Shown here in pieces: positions 53,212-60,146 of a DNA stretch of 64,000 nucleotides (position 1 is its first letter; each line of letters begins with the position of its first letter). Under the pieces are notes generated by a model. The model was not told the origin of the DNA, searched no databases, and saw only the letters and a list, made by a program, of their open reading frames with translations. The translations under genes and the position numbers were made by a program. The DNA comes from RGIG6165 sp045545175 (GTDB lineage Bacteria; Bacillota; Clostridia; Oscillospirales; Feifaniaceae): NCBI GenBank assembly GCA_045545175.1, contig JAZQAK010000047.1:62001-126000 (forward strand). Direction: 5' to 3'.

Positions 53212-53614
53212 TGTACAACACCCTGTCCTGCGGTATACCGACAATTTCGGACAAATAAACCCCTGCCGATAAATCTCCGCTGTAGTCAAGTCCAAGCACC
53301 ATGATTTCACCGTCCTTACACTCACAATATATATTCTTAACTTCTGCATTATATTCGTTTTCTGAAAGTAATGTATTCAACCTGCTTTTTAGTTCATCAG
53401 AATAGATAACAGAAAGCGTTTCTTCCGTTTGGTAATCAATTTTATTAAATTCAAATGATATTCCCTTTGTATTCACAAACGGCTGAAGAATCGCCGTTAT
53501 AACAATTAAGCAACAGACAAAATTTATTATTTCACGATATTTTTCACCGGTAAGCCTTTTAACAATACCACACACGATACCGCTCACGCATATTGAATAA
53601 AAATAGTTTCCCAT
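53204..53614 (-). CDS. spoIIIAF: stage III sporulation protein AF
   Basis: The protein has 136 residues from the ATG at 53614, which is preceded by GAGGAT and follows the spoIIIAE stop by 8 nt. Two N-terminal transmembrane helices (about 5-22 and 33-50) precede a soluble domain. An earlier in-frame start lies inside spoIIIAE and is rejected. It is a component of the mother-cell SpoIIIA complex. Confidence 0.87.
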   Translation of the reverse strand: MGNYFYSICVSGIVCGIVKRLTGEKYREIINFVCCLIVITAILQPFVNTKGISFEFNKIDYQTEETLSVIYSDELKSRLNTLLSENEYNAEVKNIYCECKDGEIMVLGLDYSGDLSAGVYLSEIVGIPQDRVLYSG

Positions 53615-53622
53615 ACAAATCC

Positions 53623-54693
53623 TCACGCAACCGATATAAGAAGCGAAATTGACATTATTATATACATCATTTCGCATACGTAAAGTGCTGTAATTATCTC
53701 AAAAACACCCGTGTATCCCTTTAAAAGTGCTTTTACCGACGACTGACCGATACCTTCAGACACAACCAACCCTATCCGCAATATCAGTAGAGTTGCAATC
53801 AACGTAAGCAGATACGGTAACAGCATAATAACAACCGAAATGATGCCGAAAATACCGCTTGTAGATACGATCATTTTAGAGGATGCGGCTATTGTCCCGA
53901 AAGCATCTTTAACAACACCGCCCACAATAGGCATACTTCCTGAAATTATAAACTTTGCTGCAGACATACCTATGGAATCACCTGCAGATGCTATATACTT
54001 CTGCAAAGCGGTAACACCGGAAAAAACTATACCGATAATGCCTATAAGAGTTATGCATAGTTTTTTCAGCATATCAAGCAAATTATTCAATACGCCGTTC
54101 TCTATTGCTGATGCATAAGTAAGACTTACGATTCCACTTAAAAGCGGAAAAAATATCACGGATATACAATTTGATATAATTGACAGAATGCCCACTATCG
54201 TAGACGGCATCAATCCGGCGGATACACTCTTTCCCCCTACCGCAAGTCCTGCAGCCATATAAGAATATGTAAGCGACAGAAAACCGTTGAGTGAGGCAAG
54301 TTTTACGAACACTCCCGACAACAAAGGATATATGCTACCATGCAAAAGACATATAGAAACAATGCACGTTACAGTATCAAAGAGCTGAATATAATTTTTA
54401 TCTGTTATGAGAAGCACCAGTGAACTTCCCAAAACGATAAATAACGTTCTCTCTACAAGTGGTTTTAACGAAGGAAAAACGTTTCTTACAGCCTTCTTTA
54501 TGAAACCATATATTTTCCTCGGGGAGAGATGCTCTGTAAGTCGCAAACCATCATCAAGTTCTTCCTGTGAAACGTATTCTTTTACGTCCTCATCCGCACT
54601 TTCATAAATACGACTGTAGTCAACCGCAGTAACTGATATTTCAAACGAAAATATCAAAATAACCACCGACAACACACATAATATTTTTCTCAT
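53623..54693 (-). CDS. spoIIIAE: stage III sporulation protein AE
   Basis: The 356 residues have a signal-like N-terminus followed by about eight transmembrane helices in the SpoIIIAE family order; GGKSVSAGLMPSTI and SAAKFIISGSMPIVGGVVKDA are conserved segments. It is the largest membrane subunit of the channel complex. It overlaps spoIIIAD by 4 nt. Confidence 0.92.
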   Translation of the reverse strand: MRKILCVLSVVILIFSFEISVTAVDYSRIYESADEDVKEYVSQEELDDGLRLTEHLSPRKIYGFIKKAVRNVFPSLKPLVERTLFIVLGSSLVLLITDKNYIQLFDTVTCIVSICLLHGSIYPLLSGVFVKLASLNGFLSLTYSYMAAGLAVGGKSVSAGLMPSTIVGILSIISNCISVIFFPLLSGIVSLTYASAIENGVLNNLLDMLKKLCITLIGIIGIVFSGVTALQKYIASAGDSIGMSAAKFIISGSMPIVGGVVKDAFGTIAASSKMIVSTSGIFGIISVVIMLLPYLLTLIATLLILRIGLVVSEGIGQSSVKALLKGYTGVFEIITALYVCEMMYIIMSISLLISVA

Positions 54694-55061
54694 CCTGTTA
54701 AACCTTTAATTATGTCAATAACGTTTGACAGCATTTTCAATGAAGCTGCTATAACTGCCGTTTTAGTGAAAACAGATATTGCTTCAGCAAGCGATTTTTC
54801 ACCTATATCCTGGCAAATACTGCAAAGATATTCGCAAGCAACTATTATGAGCGGTATATACAAAAAAGTATTTATACCTTTCACGTCACTTCCCACGTAT
54901 TTAAGGGTAGAAATGATCTTTTCAAAAAACGACAAAGCGGCTATCAGTATAGAGATTGAGCATACCGCTGATACAGAAAACGTCATTTTACTCTTAGACG
55001 TTCTTAACAGTAGAATAACGCATATAGCTATAAATGCACATATATAAACCTTTACAATCAT
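54690..55061 (-). CDS. spoIIIAD: stage III sporulation protein AD
   Basis: The 123 residues form about four transmembrane helices, with ECLCSICQDIGEKSLAEAI-like conserved residues in EYLCSICQDIGEKSLAEAI (about 77-95). It is a SpoIIIAC/AD family membrane subunit. It overlaps both neighbours by 4 nt. Confidence 0.9.
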   Translation of the reverse strand: MIVKVYICAFIAICVILLLRTSKSKMTFSVSAVCSISILIAALSFFEKIISTLKYVGSDVKGINTFLYIPLIIVACEYLCSICQDIGEKSLAEAISVFTKTAVIAASLKMLSNVIDIIKGLTG

Positions 55062-55252
55062 ATCGTAAACGTTGTAATAATATAGTCGTAAAGTTCTTTT
55101 GCTTTAGCAAGCACGATCAACAGACCCATAATGATTCCCGCCATATTTACAAGTGACGAATATTCATCTTTACCGTTTTTTGAAAGTATAAGATTTATTG
55201 CCATCACGAGAAGTGCGAGTGCAAAGAGTTTAAGAATTATTTGAATTTCCAT
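55058..55252 (-). CDS. spoIIIAC: stage III sporulation protein AC
   Basis: The 64 residues are two transmembrane helices joined by NLILSKNGKDEYSSLVN, the diagnostic loop of SpoIIIAC. It starts 7 nt after spoIIIAB and overlaps spoIIIAD. Confidence 0.92.
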   Translation of the reverse strand: MEIQIILKLFALALLVMAINLILSKNGKDEYSSLVNMAGIIMGLLIVLAKAKELYDYIITTFTI

Positions 55253-55259
55253 AATTACC

Positions 55260-55634
55260 TCAATACAGAAGTGTTATTATTGCTATTCCTGTAAGAATAC
55301 ACAGAGCAACACCGTTTTTTTGAAGCCACTGATTTTTTTCTTTAACTGATGAGTAGTGCTCCTGCGTTTTTGATATAAGTTCATTAAGTGTATCAATATC
55401 CCTTATCTGATGAGCACTATCAAAAAGTTTTATATCCTCTCTGTTAAGATATTTATATTTTTCGGGAGTACAGTTTATATTCATCCCGAAGACCTCGTAA
55501 TCCGATACACACTTTTTGAGTTTATCAAGATTATATTTCAGTTCCTCAATTCTGTTCCCGACCGAGTTACTGATGATTTTACCGATAACAGCCATAGCCG
55601 TAATTATTATAAGACAGCCTATATATTTGAGCAT
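55260..55634 (-). CDS. spoIIIAB: stage III sporulation protein AB (short form)
   Basis: The 124 residues have one N-terminal and one C-terminal transmembrane helix with a helical middle, as in SpoIIIAB. The family is usually about 170 residues; the ends align with the family pattern and the middle (about 45-95) appears to have lost some 45 residues. The frame is intact, so this is a shortened but probably functional form. It overlaps spoIIIAA by 16 nt. Confidence 0.82.
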   Translation of the reverse strand: MLKYIGCLIIITAMAVIGKIISNSVGNRIEELKYNLDKLKKCVSDYEVFGMNINCTPEKYKYLNREDIKLFDSAHQIRDIDTLNELISKTQEHYSSVKEKNQWLQKNGVALCILTGIAIITLLY

Positions 55635-56518
55635 ATTTCACCACTTGATACTATTCTTTCTATTTTCCCGGGCATTTCACCCAGAAAAACAACGTAATCA
55701 AATATTCCTTTACAGATACATTTTTTCATATCTTCACGTAATAAAAGCTGTTTTTCGTCATCAGAATGGCAAGTTGCTATCACAGGCACTCCCATAGATG
55801 AAATATACTCAAGTGAAGCAACGTCCTGTACCGACGTTACTTCATCAAAAACAAGAACGTCGGGAGACAGATTTTTAATAGCACATACAGCACCGTCAAG
55901 CTTCTCATATCCTTTAAGTATGGTGGTATTCGCACCAAGATTTATCCCCGACATACTAAGTTCGAGAGTTGTGTCAATAACACAGCATTTATATCTGTCG
56001 AAAGATAATTTTTGCGTTAAATCCCTTAACATAGTTGTCTTGCCCATATACGGCTTAGATACTATTAAAACGGAAGGTAACCGTTCTTCTTTTTTTATGA
56101 CCTCGTAAATACCTTGAGAGCAATCCTTATGCGCTTCGAAAAAGCGGAAAACCAGCGTTCTGACTTCCGTTATTTTAGGACGGTTATCTTTCCCCATAAC
56201 TCTGTGTCCTGCTATTCCCACTCTGATTCCGTTATCAAGCATTATGAATCCGTTTACCACATTTTCACTTTGATCGTATCTCGTGGAAGATTTCAGCCTT
56301 TCAAACGTATATTCAGTCTCATTCTCTGTAACAACCGGACAATCCGTCATCCATTTGCTCAAATCACCGTGTTTATTAAGATAAAACAGCTCACTCCCGC
56401 GCATCACCTGTACGGGTGATGCGGCTGATAATCTTATTTCATTACAGTCAATATTCAGAGGTAGAAATTTTACTATTCTGTACGGTAAATACACCGCTAT
56501 ATTTTCAAGCGTCATCAT
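55619..56518 (-). CDS. spoIIIAA: stage III sporulation protein AA, ATPase
   Basis: From the ATG at 56518 (CGGAG ahead) the protein has 299 residues of the secretion-ATPase type. The P-loop reads SKPYMGKTTMLRDL near 153-166, with Ser in place of the first glycine and Lys where the family has Pro. Walker B is VLVFDEVTS near 228. It powers or gates the SpoIIIA channel in the mother cell. An earlier in-frame start adds 25 residues encoded across the predicted promoter and is rejected. Confidence 0.9.
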   Translation of the reverse strand: MMTLENIAVYLPYRIVKFLPLNIDCNEIRLSAASPVQVMRGSELFYLNKHGDLSKWMTDCPVVTENETEYTFERLKSSTRYDQSENVVNGFIMLDNGIRVGIAGHRVMGKDNRPKITEVRTLVFRFFEAHKDCSQGIYEVIKKEERLPSVLIVSKPYMGKTTMLRDLTQKLSFDRYKCCVIDTTLELSMSGINLGANTTILKGYEKLDGAVCAIKNLSPDVLVFDEVTSVQDVASLEYISSMGVPVIATCHSDDEKQLLLREDMKKCICKGIFDYVVFLGEMPGKIERIVSSGEICSNI

Positions 56519-56548
56519 TTTTTCACTCCGTGTTTTTAACTTCAATAC

Positions 56549-56577
56549 ATCATATGCCTGTCCTTTCCGTTTATGAA
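56549..56577 (-). promoter_or_regulatory. candidate sigma-E promoter of the spoIIIA operon
   Basis: TTCATAA and CATATGAT are separated by 14 bp, 31 bp before the spoIIIAA ATG. This fits the sigma-E pattern (ATA-containing -35, CATA-type -10, about 14-bp spacer), and spoIIIA is sigma-E driven in Bacillus subtilis. No sigma-A hexamers are present there. Confidence 0.5.
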
Positions 56578-56578
56578 T

Positions 56579-56604
56579 AAAAAATGCACCCACAATTCGG
56601 GTGC
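56579..56604 (-). terminator. terminator upstream of the spoIIIA operon
   Basis: A 6-bp GC-rich stem (GCACCC / GGGTGC) with a 7-base loop, followed on the minus strand by ATTTTTTA. It ends a short transcript that starts near 56734. Confidence 0.75.
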
Positions 56605-56614
56605 TGTTTGATCT

Positions 56615-56641
56615 TTAAAAATATATGTCAGTCTTTTTCAT
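56615..56641 (-). CDS. candidate 8-codon ORF upstream of spoIIIA
   Basis: ATG followed by codons giving MKKTDIYF and a TAA stop. AAAAGGAG lies 7 nt before the ATG, one of the best ribosome-binding sites in the window. The stop is 10 bp before a terminator stem. A sigma-A promoter lies about 100 bp upstream. It may be a leader peptide, a true micro-peptide or part of a small RNA; nothing more can be said from sequence. Confidence 0.35.
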   Translation of the reverse strand: MKKTDIYF

Positions 56642-56740
56642 TTTCCTGCTCCTTTTAACGCCATTCAACAATCTTACTATGCTTTAGTCATCTTAAAGAG
56701 ATTAATTAACACCTATTTTAAATTGATAATTTACGTTAAC

Positions 56741-56769
56741 AGTATAATCCTTATTTATCACATTATCAA
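56741..56769 (-). promoter_or_regulatory. sigma-A promoter of a predicted ~155-nt transcript
   Basis: TTGATA and TATACT with a 17-bp spacer; +1 is expected near 56734. The 322-bp gap between spoIIIAA and the CD1247-family gene holds this promoter, the 8-codon ORF, two terminators and the sigma-E-like promoter; the stretch 56770-56870 shows nothing recognisable. Confidence 0.5.
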
Positions 56770-56870
56770 AATTTGCTTATAACCTAACGTTTTAATACAA
56801 AAATAGTTCTTTACTGTTCTCCTTGCGGTTGTCATACTCTGTTGGGAACTTTTTTAATTTGCCGGTAAAA

Positions 56871-56902
56871 AAAAGAGACGTTGAAAAATCAACATCTCTT
56901 TT
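56871..56902 (-). terminator. terminator of efp and the CD1247-family gene
   Basis: A 14-bp stem with one G-U pair (AAAAGAGA-TGTTGA type) and a 4-base loop, followed on the minus strand by eight T. Confidence 0.88.
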
Positions 56903-56915
56903 AATTTATAAACGT

Positions 56916-57371
56916 TTATTCGTTTTCGCAGTCACATTCTTCGCAGTCACAGCAATCGCAAATATCATCAAGTTCAATTTCGAAGTGCTCACCGCATTCA
57001 GGACATACGATCTCATCATCATTTTCTACGTCTTCGGGAAGAACAAGTTCTTCACCGCAGCCGGGGCAAATTGCTTCGTAGTAAATACCGTCGCAATCAT
57101 CACCGCAACAGTCACAATCGTCATCATCGCAGTCACAACCGCATTCATCGTCACCGTAGAATTCTTCTTCCAGTAAACCGAGATCTTCATCAATCTCATC
57201 AACACGTGCATCAACAGCGTCAATATTGTCAACAACATCTTCAAAAGAAGCCGCAACTTCATCGAGAACTTCAACTATCGCTGCAAATATTTTACCTTCC
57301 TTAGAATCCTCGTCAACGCCGAGACCGTCAATAAGACCTTTGAGATATGAAACCTTTTCAGTAATTTCCAT
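56916..57371 (-). CDS. CD1247 N-terminal domain protein with Cys/Asp-rich zinc ribbon
   Basis: The first 72 residues match the CD1247 N-terminal domain (ITEKVSYLKGLIDGLG) and end in an acidic coiled segment. The rest has 17 cysteines. A Cys/Asp-rich stretch (seven Cys between 77 and 93) is followed by a zinc ribbon (CPGCGE at 102 and CPECGE at 123) and a tail with six more Cys (138-148). The net charge is very negative. Zinc binding is likely; no function is established. It follows efp by 18 nt and shares its terminator. Confidence 0.8.
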   Translation of the reverse strand: MEITEKVSYLKGLIDGLGVDEDSKEGKIFAAIVEVLDEVAASFEDVVDNIDAVDARVDEIDEDLGLLEEEFYGDDECGCDCDDDDCDCCGDDCDGIYYEAICPGCGEELVLPEDVENDDEIVCPECGEHFEIELDDICDCCDCEECDCENE

Positions 57372-57389
57372 TTTAAACTCCTTTAAAAC

Positions 57390-57947
57390 TTATGCTCTTT
57401 CCATATATTCGCCTGTTCTTGTATCAACACGGATCATATCACCCTCGTTGATGAACATGGGAACACGGATTTCAGCGCCTGTTTCAAGTGTAGCAGGCTT
57501 TAATGAATTAGTTGCTGTGTTACCCTTAACACCGGGTTCTGAATGAGTAACCTGAAGTTCAATAAAGAACGGAGGTTCAACACCAAAAACGTTACCCTTG
57601 TATGAGAGAACCTTACATACAAGATTTTCCTTAACAAACTTGAAGTTGTCTGAAAGAACTTCCTTGTTAATCGGAACCTGTTCATATGTCTCTACGTCCA
57701 TGAAGTAATAGAGGTCTCCGTCATTGTAGAGATATTCCATATCCTTTCTTTCAATGAAAGCTGTAGGGAACTTATCTGTGGGGTTGAAAGAGCGCTCAAC
57801 AACGCTTCCTGTAATAACGTTTTTGTACTTTGTTCTTACAAAAGCTGCGCCCTTACCCGGCTTAACGTGCTGGAATTCGACAACCTGAACAACGTTTCCG
57901 TCAAGTTCAAATGTTGCACCGTTTCTAAAATCGCCTGCTGTAATCAT
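57390..57947 (-). CDS. efp: elongation factor P
   Basis: The 185 residues have the three EF-P domains: KOW-like N-terminus with FQHVKPGKGAAFVR (about 27-40; the conserved Lys at the loop tip is the modification site in other species), then two OB domains, ending ETGAEIRVPMFINEGDMIRVDTRTGEYMERA-like with VDTRTGEYMERA. It relieves ribosome stalling at polyproline. It has its own promoter. Confidence 0.96.
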   Translation of the reverse strand: MITAGDFRNGATFELDGNVVQVVEFQHVKPGKGAAFVRTKYKNVITGSVVERSFNPTDKFPTAFIERKDMEYLYNDGDLYYFMDVETYEQVPINKEVLSDNFKFVKENLVCKVLSYKGNVFGVEPPFFIELQVTHSEPGVKGNTATNSLKPATLETGAEIRVPMFINEGDMIRVDTRTGEYMERA

Positions 57948-57985
57948 AATATCATCCTTCTTTGTTTAGTTTAATCTATAGAAAT

Positions 57986-58014
57986 ATAATACAATATGTG
58001 GTGCATTATTTCAA
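57986..58014 (-). promoter_or_regulatory. promoter of efp
   Basis: TTGAAA and TATTAT with a 17-bp spacer, starting 4 bp after the aroQ stop. AAGGATG precedes the efp ATG. Confidence 0.55.
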
Positions 58015-58017
58015 GAG

Positions 58018-58455
58018 TTATTTATTAAAAAGTAGTTTCAATGCTTCAAGTGCCACAAGATAACTGTTTTCACCAAGTCCCGAAACGCTTCCTGAACATA
58101 CGGGACCTATCATTGAAACGTGCCTGAAATCCTCTCTCTGAAATACGTTAGAGAGATGCGTTTCAATAACGGGTATTTTTACTGCACTTATGGAATCCCT
58201 TATCGCAATACTGTAATGAGTATAGGCACCTGCATTCAAAATAATACCGTCAGCTTTGCCGAAAGCATTTTGAATTGCCGAAACTATCTCACCTTCAACG
58301 TTCGACTGAAAAAATTCGCATTTTATATCAGATTCTTTAGCTTTTTCTTCTATTTTTTTACAAATAGCATCAAGCGAACTGTCCCCGTATATCCCCGGCT
58401 CTCTTACACCGAGCATATTGAGATTGGGGCCGTTTATAACAAGTATGTTTTTCAT
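58018..58455 (-). CDS. aroQ: 3-dehydroquinate dehydratase, type II
   Basis: The 145 residues are the standard type II enzyme: INGPNLNMLGVREPGIYG (about 5-22, with the catalytic Arg and Tyr), NAGAYTHYSIAIRD near 75 and ETHLSNVFQREDFRH near 98. It makes 3-dehydroshikimate in the shikimate pathway. It lies 3 nt after the endonuclease IV-like gene; no other aro gene is close. Confidence 0.96.
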   Translation of the reverse strand: MKNILVINGPNLNMLGVREPGIYGDSSLDAICKKIEEKAKESDIKCEFFQSNVEGEIVSAIQNAFGKADGIILNAGAYTHYSIAIRDSISAVKIPVIETHLSNVFQREDFRHVSMIGPVCSGSVSGLGENSYLVALEALKLLFNK

Positions 58456-58458
58456 ATT

Positions 58459-59313
58459 TTACCTCAAACACTTTTTATACATATTCATCATTGCAAGTGC
58501 ATCCTCTGTCTGTGTTCCTGCACTCTCACAAATTATAGTCGGTGAAAGGTCTCTCTCAGCAATAAGTTCTGCAAGAGGCATAAAATCAGGACCAAATACA
58601 TCATCTTCAAACGTAAGATGCTTTTTTTCACCGCCGTCGGTATATTCAATCTTGGAAAAATGGGCGTGGAAAACCTTTGCCCTGTCACTTCCGAGCCTGT
58701 TTTCCAACGTATCAAGAATAAAGGCATAGTCTTCTTTTGTTTTTATACTTCCCCTATCCCTTGCATTGAGATGACCGAAATCAATCGTCGGCAAAAGCCA
58801 GTCATCAAGTTCGCATAACGCCATAACTTCATCAAGATTACCAAGTTGATTTACTTTTCCCATGGTTTCAAGACACATATGAACATCAGAGAGGCCCTCA
58901 GCCTTTAACGCCTCTATTGCAGATTTTACGGTTTCTTTCGCATATCCGAGAGCTACTTTTCTTGAAAGTTTTCCGCATGAACCGCTGTGTACAACAATGC
59001 GGTCACCGCCAAGTTTTTTTACAAGTTCTGCACTCTGCAAAATATAGCGTATGCTTCCCTGTCTTTTACTCTCTTCAACGCTTGAAAGAGATATGAAATA
59101 CGGGGCGTGTACCGAAATTTTAATATTGTGCTTCACGCACTCTTCGGCAACTTTTTTTGCAGTTTCATCAGAAGTTGAAACACCACGACCACACTGATAT
59201 TCATAGGCATTAAGGCCCATATTTTCAAGATACGCCATCATCTGCCACGTGCTTTTATTACCGTCATCATAAAAACGCTGACTGTTACCTGCCGGACCAA
59301 AAAATGCACTCAT
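58459..59313 (-). CDS. endonuclease IV-like TIM-barrel protein
   Basis: The 284 residues follow the AP endonuclease family 2 pattern: HAPYFISL near 68, HSGS near 108, ETMGK near 146, DFGHLNAR near 178, HAHFSKI near 215 and CESAGTQTEDA near 262. Most zinc ligands of endonuclease IV are present. However, the DRH block of the family is replaced by TDGGEKKH, so the third-metal site differs. It may repair abasic DNA or act on another substrate. Overlaps yqeG by 4 nt. Confidence 0.78.
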   Translation of the reverse strand: MSAFFGPAGNSQRFYDDGNKSTWQMMAYLENMGLNAYEYQCGRGVSTSDETAKKVAEECVKHNIKISVHAPYFISLSSVEESKRQGSIRYILQSAELVKKLGGDRIVVHSGSCGKLSRKVALGYAKETVKSAIEALKAEGLSDVHMCLETMGKVNQLGNLDEVMALCELDDWLLPTIDFGHLNARDRGSIKTKEDYAFILDTLENRLGSDRAKVFHAHFSKIEYTDGGEKKHLTFEDDVFGPDFMPLAELIAERDLSPTIICESAGTQTEDALAMMNMYKKCLR

Positions 59314-59813
59314 TTTATAACACCTTTCTTTTTAAGTGAACGTATTATCGGTACTTCAAGAATCCTTTTCAGTTTAATCGCAAACTGTTCGTGATTATCA
59401 ATAGGTCTGACAAGCATAGACTTTATTCCTGCCCTGTTTGCCCCCCATATATCCGTATATATCTGGTCTCCGATGCCGACTGTTTCTTCTTTTTTCGCAT
59501 CCATTATTTTCAGCGCCTCAACATATCCTTTTTGAGTAGGCTTGAGAGCTTCAAACACAGTCGGAAGTCCGATATTTTCATTAAATTTCTTTACGCGTGC
59601 ACCCTTACCGTTTGACACAATGCAGAGTTTTATCCCTGCATTTATAAGTTCATCAATCCAACCGTAGAGTTTTTCATCACCAACTTCTACCGTATTGGAA
59701 ATAAGTGTGTTATCTATATCAAGGATAATGTTTTTAATACCTTCACTTATAAAAAAAGTGCTGTCCGTCATATAAACATTATCAAAATAATATGTCGGTT
59801 TAAATTTTTTCAA
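59310..59813 (-). CDS. YqeG family HAD-IIIA phosphatase
   Basis: The 167 residues carry HAD motif I as ILDIDNTLIS near 30-39, motif II SNG near 75 and motif III/IV GIGDQIYTDIWGANRAG near 115-131. YqeG proteins are soluble Mg-dependent phosphatases; homologues include phosphatidylglycerophosphatase-like enzymes, but the substrate is uncertain. The start codon is TTG, set by GGAGGT. In many Firmicutes yqeG precedes yqeH-aroE; here it precedes the endonuclease IV-like gene and aroQ. Confidence 0.88.
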   Translation of the reverse strand: MKKFKPTYYFDNVYMTDSTFFISEGIKNIILDIDNTLISNTVEVGDEKLYGWIDELINAGIKLCIVSNGKGARVKKFNENIGLPTVFEALKPTQKGYVEALKIMDAKKEETVGIGDQIYTDIWGANRAGIKSMLVRPIDNHEQFAIKLKRILEVPIIRSLKKKGVIK

Positions 59814-59838
59814 AAAAGCACCTCCAATAACAAAAATA

Positions 59839-59864
59839 GGTGTGTAACCGCAAGGTCACACACC
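59839..59864 (-). terminator. terminator of rpsU
   Basis: An 11-bp stem with one G-U pair (GGTGTGTGACC / GGTTACACACC) and a 4-base loop, followed by TATTTTTG, 11 bp after the rpsU stop. Confidence 0.85.
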
Positions 59865-59875
59865 CGTTTTGTGAA

Positions 59876-60052
59876 TTACTTATACTTACGCTTTCTTGCA
59901 GCCTCGGATTTTTTCTTACGTTTAACGCTTGGCTTCTCGTAATGTTCTCTCTTGCGGAGCTCTGAAAGCACGCCGGACTTTGCACACTGTCTCTTGAAAC
60001 GACGAAGTGCACTGTCAAGTGATTCATTCTCTTTTACTCTGATTTCTGCCAT
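59876..60052 (-). CDS. rpsU: 30S ribosomal protein S21
   Basis: The 58 residues begin MAEIRVKENESLDSALRRFK and end in the basic SEAARKRKYK tail, the unmistakable S21 sequence. It lies near the 3' end of 16S rRNA and helps initiation. GGAGGGAGGG lies ahead of the ATG. It is monocistronic with a perfect-consensus promoter and its own terminator. Confidence 0.97.
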   Translation of the reverse strand: MAEIRVKENESLDSALRRFKRQCAKSGVLSELRKREHYEKPSVKRKKKSEAARKRKYK

Positions 60053-60110
60053 TTAAATTTCCCTCCCTCCGCACTAAGCCAGGGTAATAATTATTTCTAA
60101 AACATAATAT

Positions 60111-60139
60111 ATTATAAGTTAAACAACACGAATTGTCAA
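60111..60139 (-). promoter_or_regulatory. perfect-consensus sigma-A promoter of rpsU
   Basis: TTGACA, 17 bp, TATAAT, starting 8 bp after the leuS stop and 58 bp upstream of the rpsU ATG. Confidence 0.85.
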
Positions 60140-60146
60140 TAGATAA

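Noticed and set aside
56736..56836. A 25-codon frame (start near 56836) in the gap before spoIIIA
   Set aside because: No ribosome-binding site, and it overlaps the predicted sigma-A promoter of the short transcript.
59800..60027. A 75-codon frame overlapping rpsU on the same strand
   Set aside because: It is out of frame with rpsU, whose S21 sequence, start site and terminator are clear.
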